A stretch of 64,000 nt of DNA from positions 28,454,668 to 28,518,667 of the forward strand of contig NC_133110.1 in NCBI RefSeq assembly GCF_022965805.1, read 5' to 3'. Each line of letters opens with the position of its first letter. The first letter of the stretch is position 1. This DNA is from Primulina eburnea. Its lineage: Eukaryota > Streptophyta > Magnoliopsida > Lamiales > Gesneriaceae. Positions 32,700 to 44,709 of this stretch are shown one piece after another. The notes under the pieces are model-generated. The model ran no database searches and had not been told where the DNA came from. It saw only the letters and a program-made list of their open reading frames with translations. Made by a program: the position numbers and the translations under genes.

Positions 32700-33694
32700 A
32701 AACAAAAGAAATGTCATACCGTTAGAATAAGTAGGGGTAGAGCTCCCTCATATGTCGTTCTGTCTCCCAAATAGCCTCTTCGACACCTCTATTCTCCCAT
32801 TGAACCTTCACCATTGGTATAAGCTTACTACGAAGCTACTGTTCAGATCGATCCAAAATACAAATTGGTCTCTCAACATGAGATGTCAGGATCTAACTGA
32901 ATCTTATAAATATCCAACACATGTGAAGGATCTGGCTCATAATTCCGCAACATCGACACATGAAACACATTATGAATGCCAGATAAAGATGGAGGTAGAG
33001 CCAATCGATAAGCCAAAGTGCCTATCCACTGCAATATCTCATACGGACCAATATAACTCGATGCCAACTTTTCTTTCATAACAAATCGCACTGTGCCATG
33101 AAAATGATAAACTTTAAAAAATACTCGATCATCTTGCTGAAACTCTAAGGGTATTCGTCTTTTATTTGCATAGGCGGCCTTTTTATCTTGAGCTGCTTTC
33201 AATCGGTATCAACTTTACTTTCTGTTCCATCTCATCATCTCATGACCGATAACTGGAGCTCGATCAACATCATCCCAATATAACGGAGATCTACAACACC
33301 TCTCATACAAGGCCTCAAATGGAGCCATCTGAATACTACTCTGATAACTATTGTTATATGCGAACTCCACCAATAGAATAGATGACTGCCAAACAGATTT
33401 AAAATCCATAACATAAGCACGCAACATATTCTCTAGCGTTTGAATAGTACGCTCAGTCTTACCATCTGTATGGGGATGATAAGTTGTACTCAATCTCAAC
33501 TCTATCCCCATCGCAGTCTGCAATCCTTCCCAAAAATGAGAATTAAATTGAGGATCTCTATCAGAAATAACAGGCACTGGAATCACATGCAACCGTACAA
33601 TCTCTCGTATATACAACCATGCCATCATCAAGTACGTACTATTCATATTATTGGGTATAAAATGTGCAATTTTCATCAATCGATCAACAATCAC
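32700..33694 (-). pseudogene. Gypsy G integrase core and C-terminus
   Basis: Minus-strand segments 33694-33215 and 33202-32873 show the integrase core: IVDRLMKIAHFIPN, VISDRDPQFNSHFWEGL, the HTDGKTERTIQTLE block, YNNSYQSSIQMAPFEAL and CRSPLYWDDV. The C-terminal DRVFFKV and FHVSMLRNYEPDPSHV blocks follow. The initial MDF aspartate block lies in a broken stretch near 33745. A shift separates the segments at 33203-33214, and the last part to the polypurine tract is degenerate. No functional enzyme is possible. Confidence 0.8.
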
Positions 33695-33699
33695 TCAAA

Positions 33700-34562
33700 T
33701 AGCATCATTAGTCCCAATGCTTCTTGGCAAATGAGTCACAAAATCCATCGACATGTGCTACCATTTCCAAGTCATCAGTCAACACTTCTAAACTCCTCAA
33801 TTCACCTCCTGACATTCTCCTCTTAGCTTTGATCTGTTGACAATTGAGACATCGATGTACAAAATCAATCACATTAAAGGAACTAACTCCTTCCATCGCT
33901 GAACTCTAAAACGAGTATCTTGTTTCCGAGAAACTAACTCCTTCCATCGCTGAACTCTCTCATCTGTCATTTTTGACTCACTAATACAACCATGTATATC
34001 AGGTTCAACTAATAAGGTAGATGCATGTATAGGAGTTGTCGAGATATCAAAATCATATTAAAGGAACAACAAGATATCATCATAGCTGATAAACGACTCA
34101 CATCCTCTGCAGTACAACTAAATAGCTCGACCACGATGATATTCAATTTCACAGTCATAATCCTTCAACAAATCTAACCACCGTCTTTATCTCATATTCA
34201 ACTCTGTCTGTGTAAACTTAAATCTCAAACTCTTATGATCTGTATAAATTGTAAACGAGGTACCATACACATAATGTCTCTATATCTTCGAGGAAAAGAT
34301 AATGGCTGCCAACTCCAAATCATGCACATGGTACCTTGTTTCGTGTGGTTTCATTTGTCTCGAGGCATATGCCACAACATGTCGATCCTGTATCAAAACA
34401 CATCCCAAAACATGTAATGATACATCAGTATAAACAAAAAACCTCTCATTTTCTATGGGGATTGATTGATAACACCGATGCGGTCGTCAGTCGTTGCTTC
34501 AACTCCTGAAAACTCCTCTCACATGATTCAGGCCACCGAAATCGCACACCTTTTTGAATCAA
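33700..34562 (-). pseudogene. Gypsy G RNase H and integrase zinc region, highly decayed
   Basis: Only fragments are readable on the minus strand: FVHRCLNCQQIKAKRR (zinc-binding, about 33810-33870), two overlapping copies of a ~40-bp stretch (33885-33910 and 33937-33960, CTAACTCCTTCCATCGCTGA), and RNase H pieces between 34120 and 34500. Stops occur in every frame. It is recognised mainly by position and by similarity to element B. Confidence 0.6.
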
Positions 34563-35293
34563 TTATGTCAAAGGTCTAGAAATCTTTGAAAATCCCTCGA
34601 TAAATCGACGATAATAACCTGCTAAACCCAAGAAACTACATATCTTTGGTACAGATGTAGGCGATGACCGATGTAACACGGCTTTGACCTTTGTTGGATC
34701 AACAAAATCCCATCTCTCAATATAATATGACCCAAGAGGACCACTTGATCTAACCACAACTCACACTTACTGAGTTTTGCATACAACTATCTATCTCACA
34801 GCACCTGTAATACTAAACGCAAATGCCGTACATGCTCATCCTCACTCCTGGAATATATCAATATATCATCAATAAAAACAATAAGAAAGTGATCAAGATA
34901 AGGCTGAAACACCCTATTCATCAAACTCATAAACACAGCTAGAGAATTCGTCATACCAAATGGCATAAATAAAAACTCATAAAGCCCATATCTTGTCCTG
35001 AATGTTTTCTTCTGAATATCTTCCTCTCTAACTCGTATATGATGATATCCTGACCTCAAATCAATTTTTGAATACATAGAGATTCCCTACAACTGATCAA
35101 ACAAATCATCAATACGAGGGAGAGGATATTTATTCTTAATCGTTACCTTATTCAGCTGTCGATAGTCAATACAAAGCCGCAGCGTTCCATCTTTCTTTCT
35201 TACAAATAGGACTGGTTCACCCCAAGGCGATACACTAGGACATATGTATCCCTTTTCCAGCAAATCATGTAATTGGTCTTTCAACTCTCTCAA
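34563..35293 (-). pseudogene. Gypsy G reverse transcriptase
   Basis: Three minus-strand frames: 35293-35087 ([54 protein letters not shown]), 35077-34796 ([26 protein letters not shown], and catalytic [12 protein letters not shown]) and 34757-34563 ([17 protein letters not shown]). Each break is a stop or shift. Both catalytic aspartates survive. It is the same family as B and D and older by visible damage. Confidence 0.82.
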
Positions 35294-35463
35294 CTCTGCT
35301 ATGCCATTCTGTAAGGAGCACGAGAAATATGGGAAATACCTAGCATCAGCTCAATCCCAAACTCCACCTCACGGGCTGGTGGGAAGCCTGAAATCTCATC
35401 AGGAAATACATCAGCAAACTCAACAACTACATGTTTCTTCTCTATTCCCACCTCCTTCTTCTT

Positions 35464-36008
35464 TTATGTCACATCTAAAGCAAAAATAAGATAACTCTCA
35501 TGTCCATACTCCAATAACCGAGACATCCGGATAGCAGATACCAAAGGAACACGAGGATGATAACCTTTCCCATAAAGGGTCCAATGATCTTTATGATCTG
35601 TATAAAAACATACTATTCTCTGATAACAATCAACAATCGCGCAATATCTCCGCATCATATTAATTTTCACAGTACAATAAAAATCAGTCATCTCCAAAAT
35701 AATCATATCATATATCAGCTCGTAGCTCTCATAAGAAATAATATTATCTTCTATCATAGATACAACTGATATATCAACTCTAGAGGGTGTCAAAACAGAA
35801 AGAGACATAGACAATGGAGACAGGCACGTTGATGCTCAACCACAAACCTCTTCGATATAAATGTATTTGAGGCACCTGTATCAACAAGAATGTAATCAGA
35901 ATAAGAATATAAATAACACTTACGCACTATCATCTCCTCTCGTGCCTCCTCTGTCTGCTCTCGTGTCAAAGCATGCACCTGTGCCTGAGACATACCAGCT
36001 CCCTGCAT
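35464..36008 (-). pseudogene. Gypsy G aspartic protease region
   Basis: Segment 36008-35790 reads QAQVHALTREQTEEAREEMI and the active site ILVDTGASNTFIS. Segment 35814-35464 continues with the ILEMTDFYCTVKINMM and VDCYQRIVCF blocks that end the gypsy protease. The Asp-Thr-Gly triad is kept; a shift at about 35800 breaks the frame. Confidence 0.78.
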
Positions 36009-36099
36009 ATGTGGCTATCCTCCAGAAGTTCGTGGTGTAAACTGCTGAGGCTGGCATCCTCCTCTCTCTGAGAATCTACCTCAATCACCCATGTGCTCT

Positions 36100-37070
36100 C
36101 GCTATCCGTTACGATTAGGACAATTCCTCGTTATATGGCCCATTCCTCCACACTCAAAATAGGTAATCTCGGTCTGTGTACAATGTCGGATCAGACAGGG
36201 TCCCCCACAATGAAAAATTTCACTCCTCTGGACTCCCCTCTCTGTCCCTGAACAGACTGAGAACTACCCACACGGCTCTCAACACGTCGTGAATCGAATC
36301 GCCGCTTCACGGATGAGGATGAAGAAGAAGATGAACCCTTCTGATATTTAAAAGACTACCCATGCTATCGCAATGAATCCCTATTCGGCTATGATAATCG
36401 TCCCTGAGCCCCATACTCCTAAATAATCAACTCAGTCATCACAGCATCATCAATACATCCTCAAATAATATTGGGTTATTTAATTGGACACGATCAAATA
36501 ACTCTAACTTCGACACTCTCAAGAAATGTCTCATCTTAGCATGAACATTCGTAGCAACATGTGGCACATATTTAAACAATGCAGAATATCGAGTCTCATA
36601 CTCAGCAACAGACATATTACCATGTCTCAAATACTCGAATTCTCTCTCTTTATTTTGTCTGGCTGATATAGAAAATATTTATCAAGAAAACGAGATGGAA
36701 ACACATCCCAATCAACAGTACGGCCTTGGGCTCTCAATCCAGCCTCAGTCGTCTGCCACCACAATAGTAAATTCCTCAAAAGCTAAAATTTAGCCAATTG
36801 TAACCAAGCAGACTTAGCACACAGAGCGGTCACAAATATCTTCTCAATCCTACCAATCCAGTCCTCTGCTCACTCGTCAGTCTCAGAGCTATCAAATCTC
36901 GGCGGAAGATAACTACTAAACTGTGCCAAAGTAAACTCACCAGGAAATAAAGGCTGATCTGCAGGTGTCTGTTCCATAGGAGACGGTGGCAATGGATTCA
37001 TTTGTCCAAACCCATTGTCAACCTCGTCTGTTTCCTCGTGTGGATGTATATGTTCTCTAGCTGCCATCAC
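36100..37070 (-). pseudogene. Gypsy G gag
   Basis: The minus-strand start near 37070 reads MMAAREHIHPHEETDEVDN, with an acidic/Pro-rich N-terminus. Further on are MSVAEYETRYSALFKYVPHV (36630-36439) and, in poor frames, a Cys-rich knuckle region near 36110-36240. Multiple stops separate these pieces. The order and content match plant gypsy gag. Confidence 0.7.
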
Positions 37071-37281
37071 TGGAAATCAAATTTCTAATCATAACATTTA
37101 AAATTACAATTCAGTAATCATCATCACACCTTTCGTACCAAAGCACACAAAACTAAAGAACAATCAATCATACTAAGAAATCATCAAGAACAACTAAATG
37201 CAGAGACACACATAAATAAAATTGTCATCCAACTCCCTCATCACAAACCCAACTCCTAACCATCTCAAACATCTAACATAT

Positions 37282-37293
37282 GCTCTGATATCA
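37282..37293 (-). other. Primer-binding site of gypsy G (one mismatch)
   Basis: Minus-strand TGATATCAGAGC differs by one base from TGGTATCAGAGC and lies five bases from the 5' LTR. Confidence 0.75.
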
Positions 37294-37298
37294 CCAAG

Positions 37299-38833
37299 TG
37301 TAGTGCCCAAACCTCGCCACATAATCATACAATATGTGACATCATATGCATAAAAATTTTCTTTTCAACGACGTAATAATATAATGCATATACAACAAAA
37401 TAGTACAATCATTACACTATCTACATCAGTGTAGCAGAAACAGTATAATAAATACACACACACAACTAAAATAAGACAATGAGCTATACTGTCTCTATCT
37501 ACTTTCAACCACAGGAATTCTTGACTAGACACACCTAGTCCTTCACCTCTATCACGTCTTACAGCATAGTCCTGTAACATGTCCAACAGAAAGAACCCCA
37601 AAATAGTGAGCATATACAACAATAATTATAGTAATACATAACAGTTATATTAATAACAGCATAAAATATAACAGAAATACCCTTTTGCTGTTTCTGGACA
37701 ATCAAATCATCAACAATATCAACGAAACCACTCACATACTACCGCAACAACAACATCAACGATACGTCGCACCACAACTCCGGAGACAACAATATCGTCT
37801 ATCGAACAACATCAACTATACATTGCACCCCTATTACAGCGACAACAATATCGTCGATCGAACAACAACAACGAGACTTCTCTCAACAACAACAGCCAAC
37901 AACATCAACAATAATAAACAACAAAAAATATTAATCAAATCACTCAATTCCGGTGATTTACCATCGTTCAGCACAATAGTATTTATCAATACTAAACAAT
38001 AACAAGATATGATCGTAAATCAACACGTATTTGATAATTGAGAATATAAAAAATCTGGATACTTTTTTGATCTCGAGGCTTGTGATGTATCTAAATAATT
38101 TAACATAAATTATCATATCATTGTCATTGTATCAACATAATCATAACAACCACAATATATAACATCAAATAGCCCAACAACAATTATTTAAACAAAATAT
38201 AAAACTAGATTATACATCTTCATCATTCAACAATTAATATTTATGTGTATTTAGTTACCAATACTAACATCAAATACACCATAATAAATTAACTTCAAAT
38301 AGCAGGCTATTTTACAACTTCTGTTATACTACGAAAACTTTATATCAATATGTAGCCTATATTTCGTAGACTCTGAATATATAATCAGAATTAATAACAA
38401 CTGACAAACAACTCTCCAATATGAATTCAGTGTTTAAAATCCATAATTATAATAATTGGAAATAATTCAAAATAACACCATTAAAATATTCTCTTTTGTC
38501 AACTATCCTAGAACTGAAGTCGGTTCGTCAATTTGATAAACCAATAAGTCGCAAGATCGAAAAGAAAATTGAAATGATATTTCCTCTCCTTTGTCTCAAC
38601 TCTCTGTCGAAATGCTTTCTGATGCGGTAAATTCAATTCCACCGCCTCAATTTTCTATTTTATTTTTTAAATATTATATTATATTTTATTTAACATTTTA
38701 ACAGCGATATATCCGTTTGGACCAGTCAAACGATCACATTTTTCAAAACTCATAACATGAAACTTCTATGTATTTGAGATTTCTACGTTATATCCAAATT
38801 TCAAATCATTTGGACATCATATGACCAAAAATG
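37299..38833 (-). repeat. 5' LTR of gypsy G, outer end missing
   Basis: It starts TGTAGTGCCC beside the primer-binding site. It is cut at about 38833, roughly 110 bp before the end seen in the other LTR, and meets copia F sequence there. It holds a ~60-bp tandem repeat at 37735-37872. Confidence 0.75.
37735..37872. repeat. ~60-bp tandem repeat in the LTR of G
   Basis: Three degenerate units share CGACAACAATATCGTC and ATCGAACAACAtCAACgA. Two units remain in the other LTR at 31308-31400. Short ORFs over these units come from the repeat. Confidence 0.7.
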
Positions 38834-38931
38834 CTCGACACGATTTTGCCACCAACCACCATTAATATTGTCTACCACCATTCACATTCTCTCACTTTGA
38901 TATTTGATTGAGAATCGAAAACATCTCAACA
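38834..38931 (-). repeat. Right piece of the 3' LTR of copia F
   Basis: ATGCTCGACACG..CAACCACCATTAATATTGTC matches 42517-42570 in F's other LTR, then runs to CATCTCAACA (minus-strand TGTTGAGATG) as the likely LTR start. Confidence 0.55.
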
Positions 38932-39139
38932 TAAGAACACATCCTTTCAATCTTGTTATTTCCTATTGTTTACTTTTCTGCTAGGATACTTGAGGATCTA
39001 CACCATTCAAACTTATATGAATTCACTGTCTTGGTCAGAAAATCTGATACATTATTTTTTTTAATGAATTTTTTTGCATATCTACACTTTATTCTTCTAC
39101 TATTTCTTGCACAAAATGAAATTGAACTCCAATGTGTTT

Positions 39140-39695
39140 AGTCCTAGAATGAAAGGTTGGATTCCTTGTGATGTGCAAGGCACTCTGACAGTCACAAAAA
39201 ATGAAATTTCTCTTGTTTGTGCCCAATCTCCTCAAATAACCTTTTAATGCATATTTCCACCTTGCAAGTTTGAGGAGCTGCCATATATTCTGCCTCTATT
39301 GCAGATAACGTTACAATTGTTTGCAATTTTGAAACCTTGCTTACTACTCCCTCTACAAGTGTAAACACATAATTAGTACTAGATTTTCTTTTATCAGGAT
39401 CACCTATATAATCTGAATCGACATATTATATGACTATAAAATCTGATCCTCCAAAACAGTATGCAGCTTTTGAGATACCCTTAATATATATAAGAATCTT
39501 CTTAACGGTAATCCAATGCTCTCGTCCAAGATTCGCCATATACTGACTAACTTCTCTAATGGACAATATGTAATATTTCTTTAAGTGACATAATCTGAAA
39601 GTCAACCTGGTGATCTTCTCTCTTGAGTTGATGGTCTCACTTAGGAAACTCAGACTCAACATGTTATTGTTCCTCGTGCTCCGGTACTGCTTCAC
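39140..39695 (-). pseudogene. Copia F RNase H region
   Basis: Minus-strand 39695-39426 reads the linker between reverse transcriptase and RNase H (VSQYMANLGREHWITVKKIL and YIKGISKAAYCFGG). Downstream, in broken frames, are the SDYIGD / KRKSSTNYVFTL-like block (about 39365-39415) and the [16 protein letters not shown] block (about 39270-39310). Normal copia RNase H follows this pattern. Non-functional. Confidence 0.7.
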
Positions 39696-39773
39696 AAGAA
39701 ATTTGATCTTCGAATGTCTTAATTTTCACTTGAATTATAGTAGTTTCTGAATTCAGTGTGTCTTTGTCTCCCT

Positions 39774-41400
39774 TTACTCTATCTTATTCGAAGTCAACAT
39801 CCCTGCGATAACAAGCTTGTGTACAGTAGGATTCCACGAGAAAAACCCCTTTCCTCCATCAGCATAACCCAAGAAGATACGCTTTCTGGATTTTGAATCC
39901 AACTTCGATCTTTCTTGATCATTGTACAAAACATACACAGGACTTCCAAATATATGCAAATATTAATAATCAGTCTGCTTCCCCTCCACACCTCCATCGG
40001 AGTCTTCAAATTAATCGACATTGAAGGATAATAATTGATGATATAACCAGCAGTTTTGACTACTTTGGCTCAAAATGACTTAGCTAGACCCGCAGTCCTC
40101 AACATGGCTCTTGTTTTGTCCAACAAGGTCCTATTCATCCACTCTGTCAATCCATTATGTTGAGGTGTGTAAGCCGTCATTAACTGTATTTTGATTCCCT
40201 CATATTGACAAAGTGAAAAAAATTCATCAATGTTATATTTTCATCCATTGTCAGTCCTCAAACATTTGATTTTCTTATCATAATCGATTTCAACACGTGC
40301 TTTGAAATCTTTGAAGTTCTAGAAATCATCTGATTTCTTCTTTATTGAATACACCCAACATCTTATAGAGAATTATCAATGAACGAAACAAAGTATCTAG
40401 CTTTACAACCAGTGCTTGTCAAAAATTCGAATGAATCAGCTCCAGTATACTTTTTCTTTTGGAGGTAGAAGTTCCAAACTTTAATCTGTATTGTTTAATG
40501 GTAACACAATGCTCACAAAAGGGTGATGACACTTTTGTAAACCCAAGCAACAACTTCCTTTCTGAGAGAATTTCCAACCCTCATTCTGACATATGTTCGA
40601 GCTTTCTATGCTGTAACGAACATGAGCTATCCCGAGCTTGGGCTCCCTCTAAGGGGCCTTTGTCCCTCACGAGCTTTGCCACGTGCCATTACTCATAGGA
40701 CTTCTCCAACCCAGACACTGGAGCTTTTACTTTCCCAGGGTTCAAACTCAAGACCTCCTCGACATATATAGGTCTTGGCAGCAATCCTGGTACACTTGCT
40801 CAATTGGTACCTGGATTGCTGCCAATACCTATATATATCTAGGAGGTCTTGGGTTCGAAACCTGGGAAGGTAAAAGCTCCAGTGACTGGGCTGGAGAAGT
40901 CCTACAAATAATGGTGCTTGGGAAAGCCCATGAGGGACAAAAGCCCCTTAGAGGGAGCCTAAGATTGGAATAGCTCATGGTCGTTACAATGCCGTAAAAC
41001 TGTTAATTCTTTTCCTGAACCAATCGATGCAACCACAAGTTTCACCTCTTTGTGTGTTTCTCCCAAAAGTACATACATATTGCAGCAACCTTCTCTGCCT
41101 TCATAACCACAAATTCACCTTTCACAATTTTCATGATCTCGTTAAAAATATGGGTTTTTCACCCGATAACATCCATTGCCCTAAAGATAAAATATTCTTC
41201 ATCAGCCTCTTTACATGTCATACATCTTGTATAGTGTGAATTGTGTCATCAAGCATTTTTATTTTGATAATACCGACCCATGCAATTTCCAATGCATGAT
41301 CATTTCTCATTAATATAGATACTCCTGAGACAGGTTCATACTGATCCAACCATTCTCTCCGAAACATCATGTCCCACGTCCTCTTGAATCCATAATCCAT
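39774..41400 (-). pseudogene. Copia F integrase and upstream pol, split by a fold-back element
   Basis: Minus-strand pieces show the region before the integrase (about 41400-41000), then CEHC (about 40510) followed by the KFGTSTSKRK and LELIHSN-like blocks (40440-40490). The core follows in broken frames, including an LMTAYTPQHNGLTEWMNR-like stretch near 40130-40190 that should hold the catalytic Glu. The C-terminal IFGSPVYVLYNDQERSKLDSKSRK and FLGYADGGKGF blocks (39959-39840) complete it. The fold-back at 40612-40988 interrupts it upstream of CEHC. Confidence 0.68.
40612..40988. mobile_element. 377-bp fold-back element with SINE-like Pol III boxes
   Basis: The two halves are inverted copies: left arm about 40612-40792, right arm about 40807-40988, starting TGTAACGA and ending TCGTTACA. 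A 4-bp direct repeat, atgc, flanks it (40608-40611, 40989-40992). In the right arm an A-box-like TTGCTCAATTGG (40796-40807) is followed 44 bp later by a B-box-like GGTTCGAAACC (40852-40862), the promoter pattern of tRNA genes and tRNA-derived SINEs. The left arm carries a degenerate inverted B box. It interrupts copia F's integrase. Confidence 0.75.
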
Positions 41401-42240
41401 GTGTCACAAAATTTGTATTTGCTTCTGCAATTGTTTCTGCTTTGCTGAATAATATTTCACCACTGCATGAAGTACATGCCACATTCCCTTGAAAATCCTT
41501 CTCAATACTCGTACACCCTTTCTTAAAGTGACCTTTACCGAAACATTTAAAGCATTAAATATTTTCTTCTTACTTGTTGAATTTGATCTACCTCGTCTTT
41601 GGCTCCCGTTGGAGTCACGGTCCATAAGTATCTTTTATTATCGGTAAATCATCTCCCTACTTTGAAGTTATCAACCTATCTTTCTTATTCTTTCCTCGAC
41701 TTTCTTCTCCGAGAAATATATTTAAAACATGGTCGAAGTTTAAAAGGTATGTGAGGATATTGTTGGATAAATTGATGATAAGTTGATCATATGAATCTGA
41801 TGACTTTGAAGTAGAAGCTCTGCACATTCTTTTTCCTCTATTTTATGCCCCATAGAGATTAGTTCAAATAGAGTATTTAGAGTGTTGATATGATCGGTCA
41901 TTGACGAAGATTCCGTCATCCAAAGAGTATAAAGCCTTTTATTTAGGAAAATATTATTGTATAGTGGCTTGACATCGTATATCTTTTTCAGAGTATTCCA
42001 AATAATTTTTGCCGTCTTTATCTCAGAGACACTTGACAGTACTTCGTCTGCTATAGCCGGTGTAAATTAGTAACAACATTATCATTCATCTCATTCCATT
42101 TTCTATTGTTCGTCATTTCTCTCGATCTATCTCTAATAGCCGCCAAGCAATTCTTCTTTCTTAAAATTGCTTGTATCTTTATTTTTTTCAGAATAAAATT
42201 GCTCTTATTGAACTTTGTTATCTCGTACATATCTGTCGTT
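41401..42240 (-). pseudogene. Copia F gag
   Basis: The minus-strand start near 42230 reads MYEITKFNKSNF, then IQAILRKKNCLAAI and the KWNEMN block. The TAKIIWNTLKKIYD-like and LYTLWMTESSSMTDHINTLN blocks follow in broken frames, and a CFGKGHFKKGC-like knuckle lies near 41505-41545. This matches a well-known copia gag family. Several stops and shifts are present. Confidence 0.7.
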
Positions 42241-42319
42241 ATGTCTACAACACTTTAATATACTTGAAAAACTAATCATGTCTTAATAAAAAAATCTCAA
42301 AAAACACTATTAATAATTT

Positions 42320-42570
42320 ATGGTGTACAAGCGTTCACTGTATTTTCAAATATAACACACTCTTTTAATACTTGATAACTAACATCTCACAAATATTATA
42401 GAACAAAATACCCAAATAAGAATACTATGAGATGAGAGAATAATTGAGAGTGAGATGCTCGGGATACTTTGGAATAAGGGCAACACTTTTCGTTCGTCTG
42501 CTGCCAACATCCATCAATGCTCAACGCATTTCTGTCATCAACCACCATTAATATTTTCTACCGCCATTTA
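42320..42570 (-). repeat. 5' LTR remnant of copia F
   Basis: Parallels 30640-30839 plus 38834-38890. It lacks the LTR start seen at 38931 and no primer-binding site is recognisable next to it, so both ends are eroded. Confidence 0.5.
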
Positions 42571-43846
42571 CACTTTTTATGGAAACTGTTTTTGGTCTTA
42601 AATGTTGGTGAACTAACATACCCTTTTTTTTCCCTCTTTCATGTTCTCAATTTTATGGCGTCCATTTCTTTCCCATGTTTCTCAATTTCTCACTCTCTTA
42701 TCTTGCCACGTCTCGTAATTTTCTGAAATCCAAATCCAAAACTGCATATGCTGTCGCCGAAATCCAAAACCCAAAGAATTATGATTGTGATTGCCGATCA
42801 TGTTGGTTTCCGATAAATTTATATCCCTATTGTAGAGAATTTTCACATGGAGCGAAGGAAGTGGGCAAATCAATGTAAATTGAAATGAAATTTGCTTTTC
42901 TTTTTTCTTTTTTTATAATTTCTCAATCGTGGGCACCGGGGATGGAACCGGTGATATGAATAATCAGATTCTCATTTCATCTCATATGAGCAGGAAAATA
43001 TATGAAAGCACCCAATGTATTCGAGACAATGAAAGAAGAGATGAAGGCAGTTTTTCGAAGTGACAAACATCAGTTTCATGCATGTGTGAGTGAAGTTAAG
43101 GGTACCTTCAAATGTATTGAATTTGAGGCTCTTGCGTAAGCAATTCATCTAAAGAAGGAATGGAGAATTCAACATTCGCCTTTCAATGATGAAACTAGGT
43201 GAAGAATTGCCCTCCTTTGTTAAGACTGATGATTCCAAGTGGTGGAGTAAAGTTGCGTTCAGTTATGGATCATGAAAATTGTATTTTGATGTCACCTCGA
43301 TAAATCGACTGAATTAATTGGGCTATTTACCGAGTTGGGTGAATTTTTTTCAAGAACATGAGAGACCTTTTTGAATGTTCCCTGGCTGAAAAATATGCAT
43401 ACTCAGAGAACAAGGAACATTAGTGGGGCGCCAGAGGATTTTTCGGCATATTCACTCCAACGCTCAAGTCAGAAAAATGTATGTTGCAAGAGAAATTGCG
43501 ATGTAGAAAATATATATTGATTATCGGTAGAAAATAATAAGTGAATTGAATTCTTCACAATTAATAAAACATGGGTATTTTTGGAGACACAAATAATGAT
43601 GATCTTACCTTCAATGACCTGTCTCTATTGAGACATCTTTGGCTTGTTTAATTTATGTATTGGCCCTGTCTGGGCTATTCTCTTGGATCAGTCCCATGTA
43701 CTTACTATACCAGGTATATCCTTAACACCTTTGGCTTGCTTACTTTGTGTAAGTCCATGTGTGTTGATGTTGTCAGCCATCGGTTGGCCTTCTATAATTT
43801 GTCTTTAACATCTGTTTGACGGGGGAGTTTGATTTACCATTGTATT
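42571..43846. other. Unassigned region between copia F and gypsy LTR H
   Basis: Short ORFs only. A Ser/Leu-rich ORF from an ATG near 42658 and the frame at 42675-42878 overlap, so a decayed gene is conceivable, but I recognise no domain. The 43580-43800 part is GC-average and unlike the flanking LTRs. Confidence 0.4.
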
Positions 43847-44709
43847 TGTAACGCCCCGAAAATTTTAAAGTCCACGCGAACCACATGCATGCATTTATTA
43901 AATTCTTTTGTATTTTAATTAAATGTTTTAATTGCATTAATTAATTATGTTGTGCATAATTGCATGTTTAAAATATATTTTTCTACATTGTTGCATTAAA
44001 ATGTAATTTTCAAAGATATTCGAGTTGCGATCGAGGGACGGAGACCGAGGGCTGAAAAATAGAAAATATTTTTATTGGTTAATTGCTTTAATTATTTAAA
44101 TTATGGGTTTTATTTTTTCTTATTTTTAAAAAATATGGTGTTTTGAGGTGATTTTATACGCCGGGACGTAAATTTTATCGGTGTTAGTTTTTCAACAAAA
44201 ATACGAACTCTTCGGCAACCCGGCTATTAAATTCACAATCTTATTTTAACAAAACTATTTTTAATATATTAATTAAATCCTAATCAAGCACTAGTGGGCC
44301 TAATTTGGGGGCTTAATGGGCTTAAGTTTAATTAAGGGTTTAGTTAGTGTATAATATGCAAAAAAACCCACCCTAATCATCCAAAATCCCACGCCCCACA
44401 CCCCACAAATCTTCAAACACTTTTCTTCCCATGTTTTACACGGGACACACCATGAAATTGAGAGAGAAAATTCAAAAGTTGCAAGGGTTCAAGCCATCAT
44501 CTTCGTGCCGCCGTTCTTCGCAATCGTCAACGTTTATTCGTGCGTTTAAAACGCAAAGGCACGCCATATTTCTTTCTTTCAAATTGTTGGATCTCGGTTT
44601 TCTACGCGTCCAAACGCAGCGGAAGTTTAAAATTTTTATTTTATTTTGACGATCAAAATATATTTGATTTGGGCGCTCGTATGATTTTCATAATCAAACA
44701 TACATAGGA
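43847..44709 (+). repeat. Gypsy LTR H (front part), cut by copia I
   Basis: Opens TGTAACGCCCCGAAAATTTT, a common plant gypsy LTR start, and has a TATA-like GTGTATAATATG near 44347. It is cut after about 863 bp by copia I at 44710. The remainder should lie to the right of the window. No polypurine tract directly precedes it, so it may be a 5' or solo LTR. Confidence 0.55.

Larger units (their letters stand above)
30840..38833 (-). mobile_element. Gypsy element G (reverse strand), both outer LTR ends missing
   Basis: Minus-strand order: 5' LTR (38833-37299), primer-binding site, gag, protease, reverse transcriptase, RNase H, integrase, polypurine tract, 3' LTR (32639-30840). The outer end of each LTR is absent where it meets the LTR of copia F, so no target duplication is visible. 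All reading frames are interrupted repeatedly; this is one of the older insertions. Confidence 0.8.
38834..42570 (-). mobile_element. Copia element F (reverse strand), split and deleted
   Basis: Minus-strand order: LTR remnant (42570-42320), gag (42240-41400), protease/integrase (41400-39774), then RNase H (39695-39140) and an LTR interrupted by gypsy G. Almost the whole reverse transcriptase is missing between integrase and RNase H. A fold-back element sits in the integrase at 40612-40988. F is old: every domain is broken. Confidence 0.7.

Noticed and set aside
40796..40862. Functional tRNA gene at the A/B boxes
   Set aside because: No acceptor stem, anticodon arm or clover-leaf could be formed, and the boxes lie in one arm of a long inverted repeat; SINE-derived origin fits better.
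42517..42878. Possible host gene with a transit-peptide-like start
   Set aside because: Two short overlapping frames, no recognisable domain, no continuation downstream. Kept only as unassigned sequence.
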